From: an uncultured Saprospiraceae bacterium
GTDB taxonomy: Bacteria > Bacteroidota > Bacteroidia > Chitinophagales > Saprospiraceae
Assembly (NCBI GenBank): GCA_937921775.1
Contig: CAKZUK010000018.1
Coordinates: forward strand, 26,345-90,344
Direction: 5' to 3'
Length of the DNA: 64,000 nt
In this document: in pieces, positions 44,889 to 53,846 of the stretch
Layout: each line of letters begins with the position of its first letter
Position numbering within the stretch: the stretch's first letter is position 1
Made by a program: the position numbers and the translations under genes
The notes under the pieces: model-generated
What the model saw: the letters and a program-made list of their open reading frames with translations, nothing else
Told to the model about the DNA's origin: nothing
The model's database searches: none

Positions 44889-46796
44889 ATGTGTGGCATT
44901 TGTGGCATTATTGACTGGAATAAAAACTTATCCGACTCAGATCGGAAAAGTGAGGTCCTTGCTATGAATAAAGCATTGAATCACCGAGGACCTGATGAAG
45001 CGGGTAATTACTCAGAAGGAATCGCAAGCCTGGCCATGAGTCGACTCGCAATTATCGATCAAGAAGGTGGAAGTCAACCTATTTTTAATGCGCAAAAAAC
45101 ATCCTGTATTGTTTTCAATGGAGAGATTTATAACTACAAACAACTGAAGGAATTATTAATAGAAAAAGGCCATTCTTTTAAGACCGAATCAGACACAGAA
45201 GTTTTACTTGCACTGTACGAATTGTATGGATTCACTATGCTGCATATGTTGAAAGGAATGTTCAGTTTTTGTATTTACAATATCCAAAATCAAACTTGTT
45301 TTCTTGCAAGAGATCCTTTTGGCGAAAAACCACTGTATTACCAATGGGACAAAGGCACGCTTGTTTTTTCAAGTGAGATTAATTCCTTGTTGCAATCAAG
45401 CCAAGTTGAGCGAAACTTGAACCATGAAGCTTTACCTTATTATCTTCGAACATCTCTTGTCCCTGAACCGATCACATTACTTAAAAATGTGATGACTCTA
45501 CGTGCCGGACATTACATGATCGCTGGGGATAAACAAATAAAGGAGGAGCCATATTTTGATTCAACTTATCCGGCAAAATCGACTATTACAGACGAGGTAG
45601 AAGCTATTGAAACGATCCGCCCATTTTTAGAAAATGCAGTTAAGCGTCAAACGGTAAGTGATGTCCCAATAGGTGCCTTTCTTTCGGGAGGAATAGATTC
45701 AAGTATCGTGGTGGCATTATTACAGCAAAGTAGTAGCAAAGCGATCAAGACTTTTAACGTAAAATTTGAACAACAAGAATATGACGAAAGTTCGATTGCT
45801 CGCAAAGTAGCAGATTTTTGTGGTACAGATCATCACGAAATTACAATACCTAACTTAGATTTTGATGAATCAATTTTTTGGAAAATAATTGACCATGTAG
45901 GACTACCATTTAGAGATAGTTCTGCAATTCCTTCATTTATGATCAGTCAGGAAATTTCTAAGCATGTCAAAGTTGCACTCTCTGGCGATGGCGGTGATGA
46001 ATTATTTGGTGGCTATGATTTATTTCAATGGTATCAAAAAATAGTTGACTTTAAAAAGGTTCCACGTCCCATTCGTCAAACAATAAATGCAGGATTAAGT
46101 CTTGGACAAAATATTCCCATACTCCGAGATTCATCGGCCCTCCGAAAAGTTAAACGTGGTGTAAATACCTCCTTGTTAGCTATTCCTGAAATACCGATTG
46201 CGTTGAATGAAATGTTTATTGAATCTGAAGTAAACAAACTATTGGGAGCAGACAACAATGCCTATCCACTATATCACAGGAGCCCAGAACAATTTGAGTC
46301 TTGGTCACCGCTAAGAAAAATCATGCACTATCGATTGATGCATACATTGCCAGGGAATATGTTGGTCAAAGTGGATCGAATGAGTATGGCTAATTCATTA
46401 GAAGTTCGAGCGCCATTTTTGGATGCGGACTTGTTTGCGGTTTCCACTAAACTCTCAGATGAATTATTGATTAAAGAGGGGAAAGGTAAATATATTTTGC
46501 GTAAATTGATGAAAGATGCTTTGCCCTCAGAAGTTTTTTCGCATCCAAAAACGGGTTTCAATATGCCTCTATACAAATATCAAAATGAAGCCTTTAATAA
46601 ATTAGCCTATCGCTTATTGTTTGATGAAAATCCATGGCCTGGTTTTATTGATCATAAATACTTAGAACAAATTTACCATAGGGGTATACATACAAAAACA
46701 GACAACGCCCAGCAAACGGTCTTTCAAGCTTCACACCAATTGTGGATGTTGATGCAGTTATTTGGCTGGGCAACACGATTCAATATTAAAAACTGA
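44889..46796 (+). CDS. asnB: Asparagine synthetase B-type glutamine amidotransferase
   Basis: This is a 635-residue protein. The N-terminal class II glutaminase domain has the catalytic Cys2 (MCGICGI) and RGPDEAG. The C-terminal synthetase domain has a PP-loop FLSGGIDSS near 267. Copies inside polysaccharide loci usually amidate sugar acids or related groups rather than make free asparagine, and that is likely here. An alternative is supply of Asn for the nearby NRPS, but 17 kb and a different operon make this weak. It begins 14 bp after the acyltransferase stop. Confidence 0.92.
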   Translation: MCGICGIIDWNKNLSDSDRKSEVLAMNKALNHRGPDEAGNYSEGIASLAMSRLAIIDQEGGSQPIFNAQKTSCIVFNGEIYNYKQLKELLIEKGHSFKTESDTEVLLALYELYGFTMLHMLKGMFSFCIYNIQNQTCFLARDPFGEKPLYYQWDKGTLVFSSEINSLLQSSQVERNLNHEALPYYLRTSLVPEPITLLKNVMTLRAGHYMIAGDKQIKEEPYFDSTYPAKSTITDEVEAIETIRPFLENAVKRQTVSDVPIGAFLSGGIDSSIVVALLQQSSSKAIKTFNVKFEQQEYDESSIARKVADFCGTDHHEITIPNLDFDESIFWKIIDHVGLPFRDSSAIPSFMISQEISKHVKVALSGDGGDELFGGYDLFQWYQKIVDFKKVPRPIRQTINAGLSLGQNIPILRDSSALRKVKRGVNTSLLAIPEIPIALNEMFIESEVNKLLGADNNAYPLYHRSPEQFESWSPLRKIMHYRLMHTLPGNMLVKVDRMSMANSLEVRAPFLDADLFAVSTKLSDELLIKEGKGKYILRKLMKDALPSEVFSHPKTGFNMPLYKYQNEAFNKLAYRLLFDENPWPGFIDHKYLEQIYHRGIHTKTDNAQQTVFQASHQLWMLMQLFGWATRFNIKN

Positions 46797-47895
46797 AATT
46801 ATCAATACAAAAATTAAAATAATACTCATCGGACCTGTTACAAACGTAGCAGCAAGTCTTATTGGTGGTGCTACTATATCATTTGGCTATTTAATTGATT
46901 ATTTTAAAAAACATCAAGAGCATTTCAATCTAATAAATACACAGAAAATACCAAAGGGTGTTGGTCGCTTATTAAATCCGTTTTATGTTCTGATAAAAGT
47001 CTTGTTGCATGCACCTTCTTCAAATGTTATTTTTCTGAATTCTAGTAGAGGAGGGACTAAATATCTTGTTCCACTTGTTTTTCTTATTGCCAAGTTGTTT
47101 CGACTCAAATTTGTATTCCGCCCATTCGGAGGTGATATAAAAGATTACACAGCCTTGTACAGTAATTTTCAAAAATACTTATTCCAGAAAACAGTTTTAC
47201 AAGCAGACATATTCTTTCTTCAAACCAAAGAGTTAATGCAATACTATGCAAGTCAAAACGCGAATACCATTCAGCTACCTACTTCAAGAGTAAAGCCACC
47301 TCAGGAATTACAACGCCCGAATCGTCCTTATCAAAAACGATTCATTTTTCTTGGATTTATCAATGAGCCAAAAGGAATTGAACAATTGTTGGAGGCAAAT
47401 AAAATACTTGGACCGGATTACACGATTCACATTTATGGGCCGATAAAAGAAGCCAAATATGAGCAGATATTCAATGACGAAAATGATTTATATAAAGGTG
47501 TGCTAAGTAAAGAAGAAGTTTTGCCGACGCTTCAAAAATACGATGTACTAATCCTTCCTACTTACTATCGCGGGGAAGGTTACCCGGGCTCTATTCTCGA
47601 AGCCTATAGTTTGGGCTTACCCGTTATTTCAACGAATTGGAAAGCTATTCCTGAAATTGTTGAGCACAAAAAAACGGGTTATTTAATTGAGCCAAAATCA
47701 ACCGAAGAACTAGTATCTGCGATTCAATATTTCAATCAAAATAACTATCCTTCATTTAGTCAAAATGCGATCAAATACTTTGAACAAAATTTTGATACGG
47801 AACAGGTTACAAATCGTGTCGTCAACAAGATTAAAGGACTTTTTGAAAATAAAAAAGTGACACCGAAAATTGTACAAGAACTTAAAAACAACTAA
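46762..47895 (+). CDS. GT4-family glycosyltransferase
   Basis: This is a GT-B enzyme of up to 377 residues with the typical GT4 C-terminal donor site: GEGYPGSILEAYSLGLPVIS, including the ExxxxxxxE arrangement, then EIVEHKKTGYLI. The start is uncertain. TTG at 46762 would overlap asnB by 35 bp; the conserved fold begins only near IKIILIGPVTNVAAS (about 46816), and no ATG precedes it. A non-ATG start just after the asnB stop is possible. Its stop overlaps the next start by one base (TAATG). Confidence 0.88.
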   Translation: MAGQHDSILKTEIINTKIKIILIGPVTNVAASLIGGATISFGYLIDYFKKHQEHFNLINTQKIPKGVGRLLNPFYVLIKVLLHAPSSNVIFLNSSRGGTKYLVPLVFLIAKLFRLKFVFRPFGGDIKDYTALYSNFQKYLFQKTVLQADIFFLQTKELMQYYASQNANTIQLPTSRVKPPQELQRPNRPYQKRFIFLGFINEPKGIEQLLEANKILGPDYTIHIYGPIKEAKYEQIFNDENDLYKGVLSKEEVLPTLQKYDVLILPTYYRGEGYPGSILEAYSLGLPVISTNWKAIPEIVEHKKTGYLIEPKSTEELVSAIQYFNQNNYPSFSQNAIKYFEQNFDTEQVTNRVVNKIKGLFENKKVTPKIVQELKNN

Positions 47896-48857
47896 TGCAA
47901 CATATACTTATTACAGGAGGAGCTGGCTTTATTGGTAGTACATTAGGTGATCAACTGATTGCTGAAGGACACCAAGTGACGGCCATTGATAACTTCGACC
48001 CTTTTTATGATGAATCAATTAAGCGAAAAAATATCTCCAACTTGTTGGATCAGCCTAATTTTAAGTTCCTAGAAGTTGATATTTGCAACATGGAAATGCT
48101 GACTGAGCAGCTGCAAGACGACTACGATGCAATCGTTCATATAGCGGCTAAAGCAGGTGTGCATGCTTCTATTCAAAATCCGATCGGTTGTCAACAAGCT
48201 AATGTAATGGGGACGCAACACATGCTAGAAATTGCTAAAATTAAAAATATAACGCAATTTGTTTTCGCTTCATCCTCTAGTGTTTATGGTGTCAATCCAG
48301 ATGTGCCTTGGCTAGAGTCGGATCAAAACATGATGCCGATTAGTCCTTATGCTAGTTCAAAGCTCTCTTGTGAATTATTGGGACATGTATATACTAAACT
48401 ATACGGAATACGATTTTTAGCGCTACGGTTCTTTACTGTTTATGGTCCACGACAGCGACCAGACTTAGCCATTTATAAGTTTGCAAAAATGATCGTCAAC
48501 AATCAAGCAATTCCAATGTATGGTGATGGCAGTACACGCCGTGACTACACTTATGTTGATGATATTTTGAAAGGGATCAAAGCTGCAATAAAATACAAAG
48601 ACACTGAATATGAAATCATCAATTTAGGTAACTTCAAAACAGTCTCACTAATGGAAATGATCAACACTTTAGAAGAAGTGTTTGAAACCAAAGCAATTAT
48701 CAATCAATTACCTATGCAACCGGGCGACGTACCTCAGACCTATGCAGATATTTCAAAAGCGAAACGTCTTTTGGGCTACGAACCAAATACAAGCTTTAAG
48801 GAAGGAATTGTACAGTTTAGAGAATGGATGTTGGCAAGTCAAATTGATAAGGCATGA
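47895..48857 (+). CDS. NAD-dependent UDP-sugar epimerase (UDP-glucuronate 4-epimerase-like)
   Basis: This 320-residue extended SDR protein has the NAD motif TGGAGFIGST (7-16), the catalytic YASSK (near 153-157) and RFFTVYGPRQRPDLAI, the last being typical of UDP-glucuronate or UDP-GlcNAc(A) 4-epimerases. It would supply a 4-epimerised UDP-sugar, for example UDP-galacturonate. It is coupled by overlap to the glycosyltransferase before it (1 bp) and the sulfotransferase after it (4 bp). Confidence 0.9.
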   Translation: MQHILITGGAGFIGSTLGDQLIAEGHQVTAIDNFDPFYDESIKRKNISNLLDQPNFKFLEVDICNMEMLTEQLQDDYDAIVHIAAKAGVHASIQNPIGCQQANVMGTQHMLEIAKIKNITQFVFASSSSVYGVNPDVPWLESDQNMMPISPYASSKLSCELLGHVYTKLYGIRFLALRFFTVYGPRQRPDLAIYKFAKMIVNNQAIPMYGDGSTRRDYTYVDDILKGIKAAIKYKDTEYEIINLGNFKTVSLMEMINTLEEVFETKAIINQLPMQPGDVPQTYADISKAKRLLGYEPNTSFKEGIVQFREWMLASQIDKA

Positions 48858-49909
48858 GCAAAACATTTTTCATAGCGGGGGTACAACGATCCGGGACCAC
48901 CTTATTATCTGTCATGCTGAGTAAGCATCCTGATGTTTTTATGGAACAAAAGGCAACTGGATTTCGAATCATTACTGGCTTCAAAAATCTTTATGAATTG
49001 TGGCCTCATAATTTGCAACACGACAAAGTATCCTTTCTCAAATGGCTTATAAAAAACGATATTCAAGGGCGCTTGGCGGAGTTAATTGATTATGAAAATT
49101 TAAGCAAATACAAAAGTGTTCGAGAATTGATTAATGGTTCTATTGAAAAGAAATTAAGCGGAAAAGATAAAATAATATGGGGAGATAAAGTCCCTAATAT
49201 GCAGCATTTTATCAACGACCTTTTATTACTCATACCTGATGCAAAGATCATTCATATTGTTCGAGATGGAAGGGCAAATGCAAGTAGTATGTCAAGTCGT
49301 TCTTATCGAAATCTAGAATTGAGCGCGCAACAATGGCTTGATGGGAATATGTACGGCTTAGTCAACCAAGAGTTCTTAAGTGAAGACCAATATAAGATCA
49401 TTCATTATGAAAATTTATTAAAACAACCTGAGCTAGAAGCAAAGGCTGTTTGTGATTTTTTGGACATTCCTTTTGCTCATGAAATGATTGACCTAGCTGA
49501 TAAGCAATTAGAAAAAGAAAAAAGCTACGTCAAAAGTTATTTTGATACCTCAAAAATAAATAAGTGGCAATCCGATTTGAGTAAAAATCAGATTGCAAAG
49601 GTTGAAAGAATACAAGGGCTATTACTCCAGAAGTTAGGATATGAATTGATAACTCCTTTGGATGAATTAGATTTCAAACAACTTTCGCTTCGTCGTCAAA
49701 TTTGGTACAACCAAAAAGACAATATTCGTCAATTGTTTCGTAGCGAACAAACGGGAATGACTAATAAGGAAATGGTAACTCTCCGCATTCCTTTTAAGAA
49801 GCGAGTGTACACATTTTTTCGATTCCTCATACAAGATCTGTTTTCGAGAGCGATTTTCAAATCTTTGTTTCCCAAGTTTTTTTATACGACTAAGTATTAC
49901 AAAAAATAA
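48854..49909 (+). CDS. Sulfotransferase
   Basis: This 351-residue protein has the PAPS-binding loop AGVQRSGTTLLSVML (about 8-22) and the 3'-phosphate motif IHIVRDGRANASSM (near 135-148), as in Sulfotransfer_3 proteins. The last 80 residues are basic and may sit at the membrane. Coupled to the epimerase gene by a 4-bp overlap, it would sulfate a sugar in the polymer. The next gene is separated by a strong hairpin at 49921-49959. Confidence 0.9.
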   Translation: MSKTFFIAGVQRSGTTLLSVMLSKHPDVFMEQKATGFRIITGFKNLYELWPHNLQHDKVSFLKWLIKNDIQGRLAELIDYENLSKYKSVRELINGSIEKKLSGKDKIIWGDKVPNMQHFINDLLLLIPDAKIIHIVRDGRANASSMSSRSYRNLELSAQQWLDGNMYGLVNQEFLSEDQYKIIHYENLLKQPELEAKAVCDFLDIPFAHEMIDLADKQLEKEKSYVKSYFDTSKINKWQSDLSKNQIAKVERIQGLLLQKLGYELITPLDELDFKQLSLRRQIWYNQKDNIRQLFRSEQTGMTNKEMVTLRIPFKKRVYTFFRFLIQDLFSRAIFKSLFPKFFYTTKYYKK

Positions 49910-49920
49910 AACAAGAAAGG

Positions 49921-49959
49921 CTAGTACACTGTAATTAATTTTATGTTACAGTGTACTAG
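49921..49959. terminator. Hairpin terminator inside the polysaccharide locus
   Basis: A perfect 14-bp inverted repeat: CTAGTACACTGTAA at 49921-49934 and its complement at 49946-49959, with an 11-nt loop. It begins 12 bp after the upstream stop. There is no T-tract, as in the other hairpins here. It probably ends the long transcript starting at wza or partly attenuates it. Confidence 0.75.
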
Positions 49960-50018
49960 GGTAGTTCGAAAAATAGTTGAACTAAAATGAAAGAAAGAAA
50001 CAGTTCTGTTTCAATGAA

Positions 50019-51008
50019 ATGTTAGCTATCAACTCATTCAATCTTTACAAGTCCTACCTAAGGAAAAATATCATGATCAAAGTGAAAAAACCAAAGTACG
50101 TTTATGTTCTTTCTCAGCGCTATTCTGGGTCCACATTGCTTAGCTTCTTGTTAGCTACACATCCTGAAATTGCTACAATTGGTGAGCGAAGAAAATTTTA
50201 TAATAAATCGATTAAGACTAGCGAGTTTCTGCATCATAAAGCCAGAAATTGTTCCTGCGGAGAATTGTTCGAAAATTGTGATTACCTAAACACAATCAAA
50301 GAAAAAACGCTCGCTCGTATAGATCAAAAAACACTGCGCACGAATACAACCGAGTTTAATATTTTTAACAATAAATATATTAATCGTATTGCTTACGAAT
50401 ACGTGAAATTTTGTACCATTCAAAAGATACCTTTAAAGTATACACTCTTTGGAAATCGAGTCAAGGAACTTTGCGAGTTTAATGAAATTTTAGCTACTGA
50501 AATATTAAACCATAGTCAAAGCAAAGCATTTCTGGATACCTCAAAAATCATAGATCACACCTTGTACTTGTCAATGATTCCTTCCTTTGATTTTCATGTT
50601 ATTTGGCTAGTACGTGATCCAAGAGCACAGGTTAATTCTGCGCTTAAATACAACAAATTAACTTTAATTCAAGCGGTGAATAACTGGAAAAAGGAGATGG
50701 TAGATAATGAAAAGCTACTTACTAAATTAAACTTGAATTATATTAAAATTCGCTATGAAGATATTTGTAGCAGTCCTAAAGATGAAATGCAAAAAATTTT
50801 TCAGTTTATCAAAATGGATTATAAAGACTTCACCCTTGATTTTAGGTCCAAAGAACAACACATCATAGGTAATGCTAGTATGCGACTCGGCAATGATAAG
50901 ACAATCTCAGAGCGTAAAGATTGGATGACCCAGCTCTCCTCAGAGCAGATTAATACCATTGAGAAAATGACTAGCTCTTATCAGCATTTGTACTCAAAAA
51001 GCGTTTAA
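50019..51008 (+). CDS. Sulfotransferase-family protein
   Basis: This protein of up to 329 residues has the 5'-phosphosulfate loop VLSQRYSGSTLLSFLLAT and a 3'-phosphate motif VIWLVRDPRAQVNSA, so it is the third sulfotransferase-like protein of the locus. A CSCGELFENC-type cluster near residue 75 may bind metal or form a disulfide. The ATG at 50073 (MIKVKKPKYVYVLSQ), preceded by AAGGAAAA, is an equally good or better start and would give 311 residues. It stands alone between the 49921 hairpin and a 113-bp gap. Confidence 0.83.
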   Translation: MLAINSFNLYKSYLRKNIMIKVKKPKYVYVLSQRYSGSTLLSFLLATHPEIATIGERRKFYNKSIKTSEFLHHKARNCSCGELFENCDYLNTIKEKTLARIDQKTLRTNTTEFNIFNNKYINRIAYEYVKFCTIQKIPLKYTLFGNRVKELCEFNEILATEILNHSQSKAFLDTSKIIDHTLYLSMIPSFDFHVIWLVRDPRAQVNSALKYNKLTLIQAVNNWKKEMVDNEKLLTKLNLNYIKIRYEDICSSPKDEMQKIFQFIKMDYKDFTLDFRSKEQHIIGNASMRLGNDKTISERKDWMTQLSSEQINTIEKMTSSYQHLYSKSV

Positions 51009-51121
51009 TTTCGAATTCTCACTCAAGTGTAAAATATCTACACCAATTCCTTATTAAAATCCATTCTTAGGAAATCCAGAACAAGCAGTTTGTACGTATA
51101 TAATTACGTAAAACAAACTCA

Positions 51122-52264
51122 ATGAAAGTACTAAGTGTTGTAGGAGCTCGACCAAATTTTATGAAAGTTGCCCCCCTCCATAGGGCCTTTTCAAGACAGC
51201 TCAATGTCGTGTCAAAAATAGTCCATACTGGTCAGCATTATGATGAGCGAATGAGTGATATCTTTTTCAATCAACTTGAACTTCCAGAACCCGATTATTA
51301 TCTCGGTGTTGGTAGTGGTTCTCATGCAGTTGTGACAGCTAAAATCATGATAGCATTCGAGGAAATAGTCTTGAAAGAACAACCTGACTTAGTATTGGTC
51401 GTTGGTGATGTCAACTCAACTTTGGCTTGTGCATTGGTCGCTAAAAAGTTAAACATAAAGTTAGCCCACGTAGAGGCAGGATTGAGAAGTGGTGATCGTG
51501 AAATGCCAGAGGAGCTAAATCGAATTGTGACAGACAGTATTTCCGACCTCTTGTTTGTGACGGAACACAGCGGAATGGTTCACCTAGCGAGAGAGGGAGT
51601 TGACCCAGATAAAATTTTCTTTGTCGGTAATGTCATGATTGATTCTTTATGTGACTATCGGGAGAAAGCTGAGCGACTCCGATTGGTTGAATCATTAGGC
51701 TTAGAGCACAATAAATTCGTCTTGATGACCATGCATCGACCATCCAATGTAGATGCTGCTGATAAAATAGCGGTCATTCTTGATTTGATTGAAGGACTAT
51801 GCGAGAAGATGCCTGTTGTCTTTTCTATGCACCCTAGGACCGCTAAAAACATTCGACATTTTGGTTTCGAGGAACGACTTAATAATATTTCAGACTTAAA
51901 GATTTTACCTCCACAAGGCTATATAGAATTTTTAAGCTTGATGAAAAATAGTCGCATCATTGTAACCGATTCTGGTGGGATTCAAGAAGAATCAACTTTT
52001 CTTAAAATCCCTTGCCTGACGATTAGAAGCACGACCGAGCGACCTATTACCATCACAATGGGTACTAATGTTTTGATTCCAAAACTGGATGCTAAATTAA
52101 TTCTTAGTCATTTTAATAAGAGAATTGAGGAAGTTGCTCTTCCTACTGGGACGCCACCTTTGTGGGATGGAAAAACGGCGCAAAGAATTACAGATATTAT
52201 CTGTTCCAAAAGTTTATTGAAAGCCAAGTCGAATGGAGCATCTAAATTAAATATCGATGCTTAA
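51122..52264 (+). CDS. wecB: UDP-N-acetylglucosamine 2-epimerase, non-hydrolysing (WecB type)
   Basis: This 380-residue enzyme interconverts UDP-GlcNAc and UDP-ManNAc. It shows SVVGARPNFMKVAPLHRAF, HTGQHYDERMSD, HVEAGLRSGD and TDSGGIQEE. It supplies UDP-ManNAc, a different precursor from the free ManNAc made by NeuC upstream. No WecC-like dehydrogenase is visible. It overlaps the next gene by 8 bp and follows a 113-bp gap that holds a TACGTATATAA sequence (51093-51103). Confidence 0.93.
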   Translation: MKVLSVVGARPNFMKVAPLHRAFSRQLNVVSKIVHTGQHYDERMSDIFFNQLELPEPDYYLGVGSGSHAVVTAKIMIAFEEIVLKEQPDLVLVVGDVNSTLACALVAKKLNIKLAHVEAGLRSGDREMPEELNRIVTDSISDLLFVTEHSGMVHLAREGVDPDKIFFVGNVMIDSLCDYREKAERLRLVESLGLEHNKFVLMTMHRPSNVDAADKIAVILDLIEGLCEKMPVVFSMHPRTAKNIRHFGFEERLNNISDLKILPPQGYIEFLSLMKNSRIIVTDSGGIQEESTFLKIPCLTIRSTTERPITITMGTNVLIPKLDAKLILSHFNKRIEEVALPTGTPPLWDGKTAQRITDIICSKSLLKAKSNGASKLNIDA

Positions 52265-53846
52265 GCTTGCATTGAAATACTACCACACGCTGAAATATTT
52301 ACAGTGGACGCAAGTAAAACATCGTTTATTATATAAGCTAAGCTCTTCAGTTGTTCCAGTTTCTGTTCCAAAAGAATTAAACACCAAAAGTGAGACGCTC
52401 TTCGCTCAAACATCTATGAGCGCTGAGCAAAGTCTACTGAGTCTGAATACCTTTATTTTTTTAAATATTGAACATCAGTTTAAGAACGGAATCGACTGGA
52501 ACTTTTCAGCATATGGAAAACTATGGACCTACAACCTGACTTATTTCGACTTTTTGTCACAATTAGATATTAGCAAAAAACAAGGGATTGACTTAATTCA
52601 AGACTTTATCAAAAAAATAGTAATTATAGAGGACGGAATGGAGCCATTTCCTATTTCGCTCCGCTGCATGAACTGGATTAAGTTTTTGTCCAAACATCAA
52701 ATTGAAGATAGTCAAATCAATCAGTCACTTTATCAGCAACTATATATTCTAAGTAAAAGACCTGAATATCATTTACTAGGCAATCACTTACTCGAAAATA
52801 GTTTCAGTCTTCTATTTGGAGCTTTCTATTTCAATGACGATAGCTTATTCCAACAGGCAAAAACAATTCTAATTACTCAACTAAATGAACAAGTGCTCGC
52901 TGATGGTGCGCACTTTGAGTTGAGCCCAATGTACCATCAAATCATGCTATTTCGCGTCTTGGATGCGATTAACTTGTTCGACAATAACACTAAAATTACT
53001 GAAGCAAATCTGTATGAAGTATTGTCTAAAAAGGCAAGTATTATGCTTGGCTGGCTCAAGCAAATAATGTTTAGAAATGGTTTGCTTCCACAGGTTAATG
53101 ACAGTGTCGAAGGAATTGCTCCAAGTCCTCAACAACTCTTTGAATATGCTCATAAACTAGGCCTCGAACCCAAAGTAAATCCACTAAACGAATGTGGCTA
53201 TCGAATGGTTCGGAATGCAAGCTATGAAATTCTAGTTGATGTAGGTCAAATAGGGCCGGACTATATTCCAGGGCATGCACATAGCGACACCTTCAACTTC
53301 GTCTTACAACATCAAGAGCAGGCGCTAATTGTAGACACCGCTATTTCAACCTATGAAAAAAATAAGCAAAGAAACAAGGAACGATCAACCGCAGCTCACA
53401 ATACAGTCATGATTGATGGACTAGAGCAGTCTGAAGTCTGGGGCGGTTTTCGAGTAGCACGTCGAGCTGGAATCATAGACTTGCAAGAAGGCATTAATTA
53501 CATCAAAGCTACGCACAATGGCTACCAAAAAATCAATAGTGAACATCAAAGAATATTTGTGTTCCATGAAAATGAAATTGAAATAACGGATCAAGTTTCT
53601 GGAAAGAAAGAAGCAAAAGCCTTTTTACATTTTCATCCTAATGTACGCCCTGAAATAAAAGAGAATCAGATCATTGGCACTTTTGGAAGTATCCAATTCG
53701 AGGGTCAGTATCAATTACACTTAGAGCCTTATGTACTAGCTATAGGCTTTAATAAAACACTTGAATCAATGAAGGCAGTCATTGCTTTTTCAGATAAGTT
53801 GCATACTAAAATAAAACTAAATGAAAATATTATTTCTAACAGATAA
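52257..53846 (+). CDS. Heparinase II/III-fold protein
   Basis: This is a 529-residue protein with an N-terminal helical toroid (about 60-330, including NHLLENSFSLLFGAFYF) and a C-terminal beta-sheet domain (about 340-525, with GHAHSDTFNFVL and NTVMIDG). Heparinase II/III-like proteins are found in many Bacteroidota polysaccharide loci, where they may trim or modify the polymer as polysaccharide lyases. No signal peptide is visible, so a cytosolic or non-classical role must be considered. It overlaps the genes on both sides (8 bp before, 26 bp after). Confidence 0.87.
   Translation: MLKLALKYYHTLKYLQWTQVKHRLLYKLSSSVVPVSVPKELNTKSETLFAQTSMSAEQSLLSLNTFIFLNIEHQFKNGIDWNFSAYGKLWTYNLTYFDFLSQLDISKKQGIDLIQDFIKKIVIIEDGMEPFPISLRCMNWIKFLSKHQIEDSQINQSLYQQLYILSKRPEYHLLGNHLLENSFSLLFGAFYFNDDSLFQQAKTILITQLNEQVLADGAHFELSPMYHQIMLFRVLDAINLFDNNTKITEANLYEVLSKKASIMLGWLKQIMFRNGLLPQVNDSVEGIAPSPQQLFEYAHKLGLEPKVNPLNECGYRMVRNASYEILVDVGQIGPDYIPGHAHSDTFNFVLQHQEQALIVDTAISTYEKNKQRNKERSTAAHNTVMIDGLEQSEVWGGFRVARRAGIIDLQEGINYIKATHNGYQKINSEHQRIFVFHENEIEITDQVSGKKEAKAFLHFHPNVRPEIKENQIIGTFGSIQFEGQYQLHLEPYVLAIGFNKTLESMKAVIAFSDKLHTKIKLNENIISNR

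Noticed and set aside
44889..46796. AsnB as a dedicated asparagine supplier for the NRPS
   Set aside because: It lies 17 kb away inside the polysaccharide operon between sugar-modifying genes, so a role in sugar-acid amidation is more likely.
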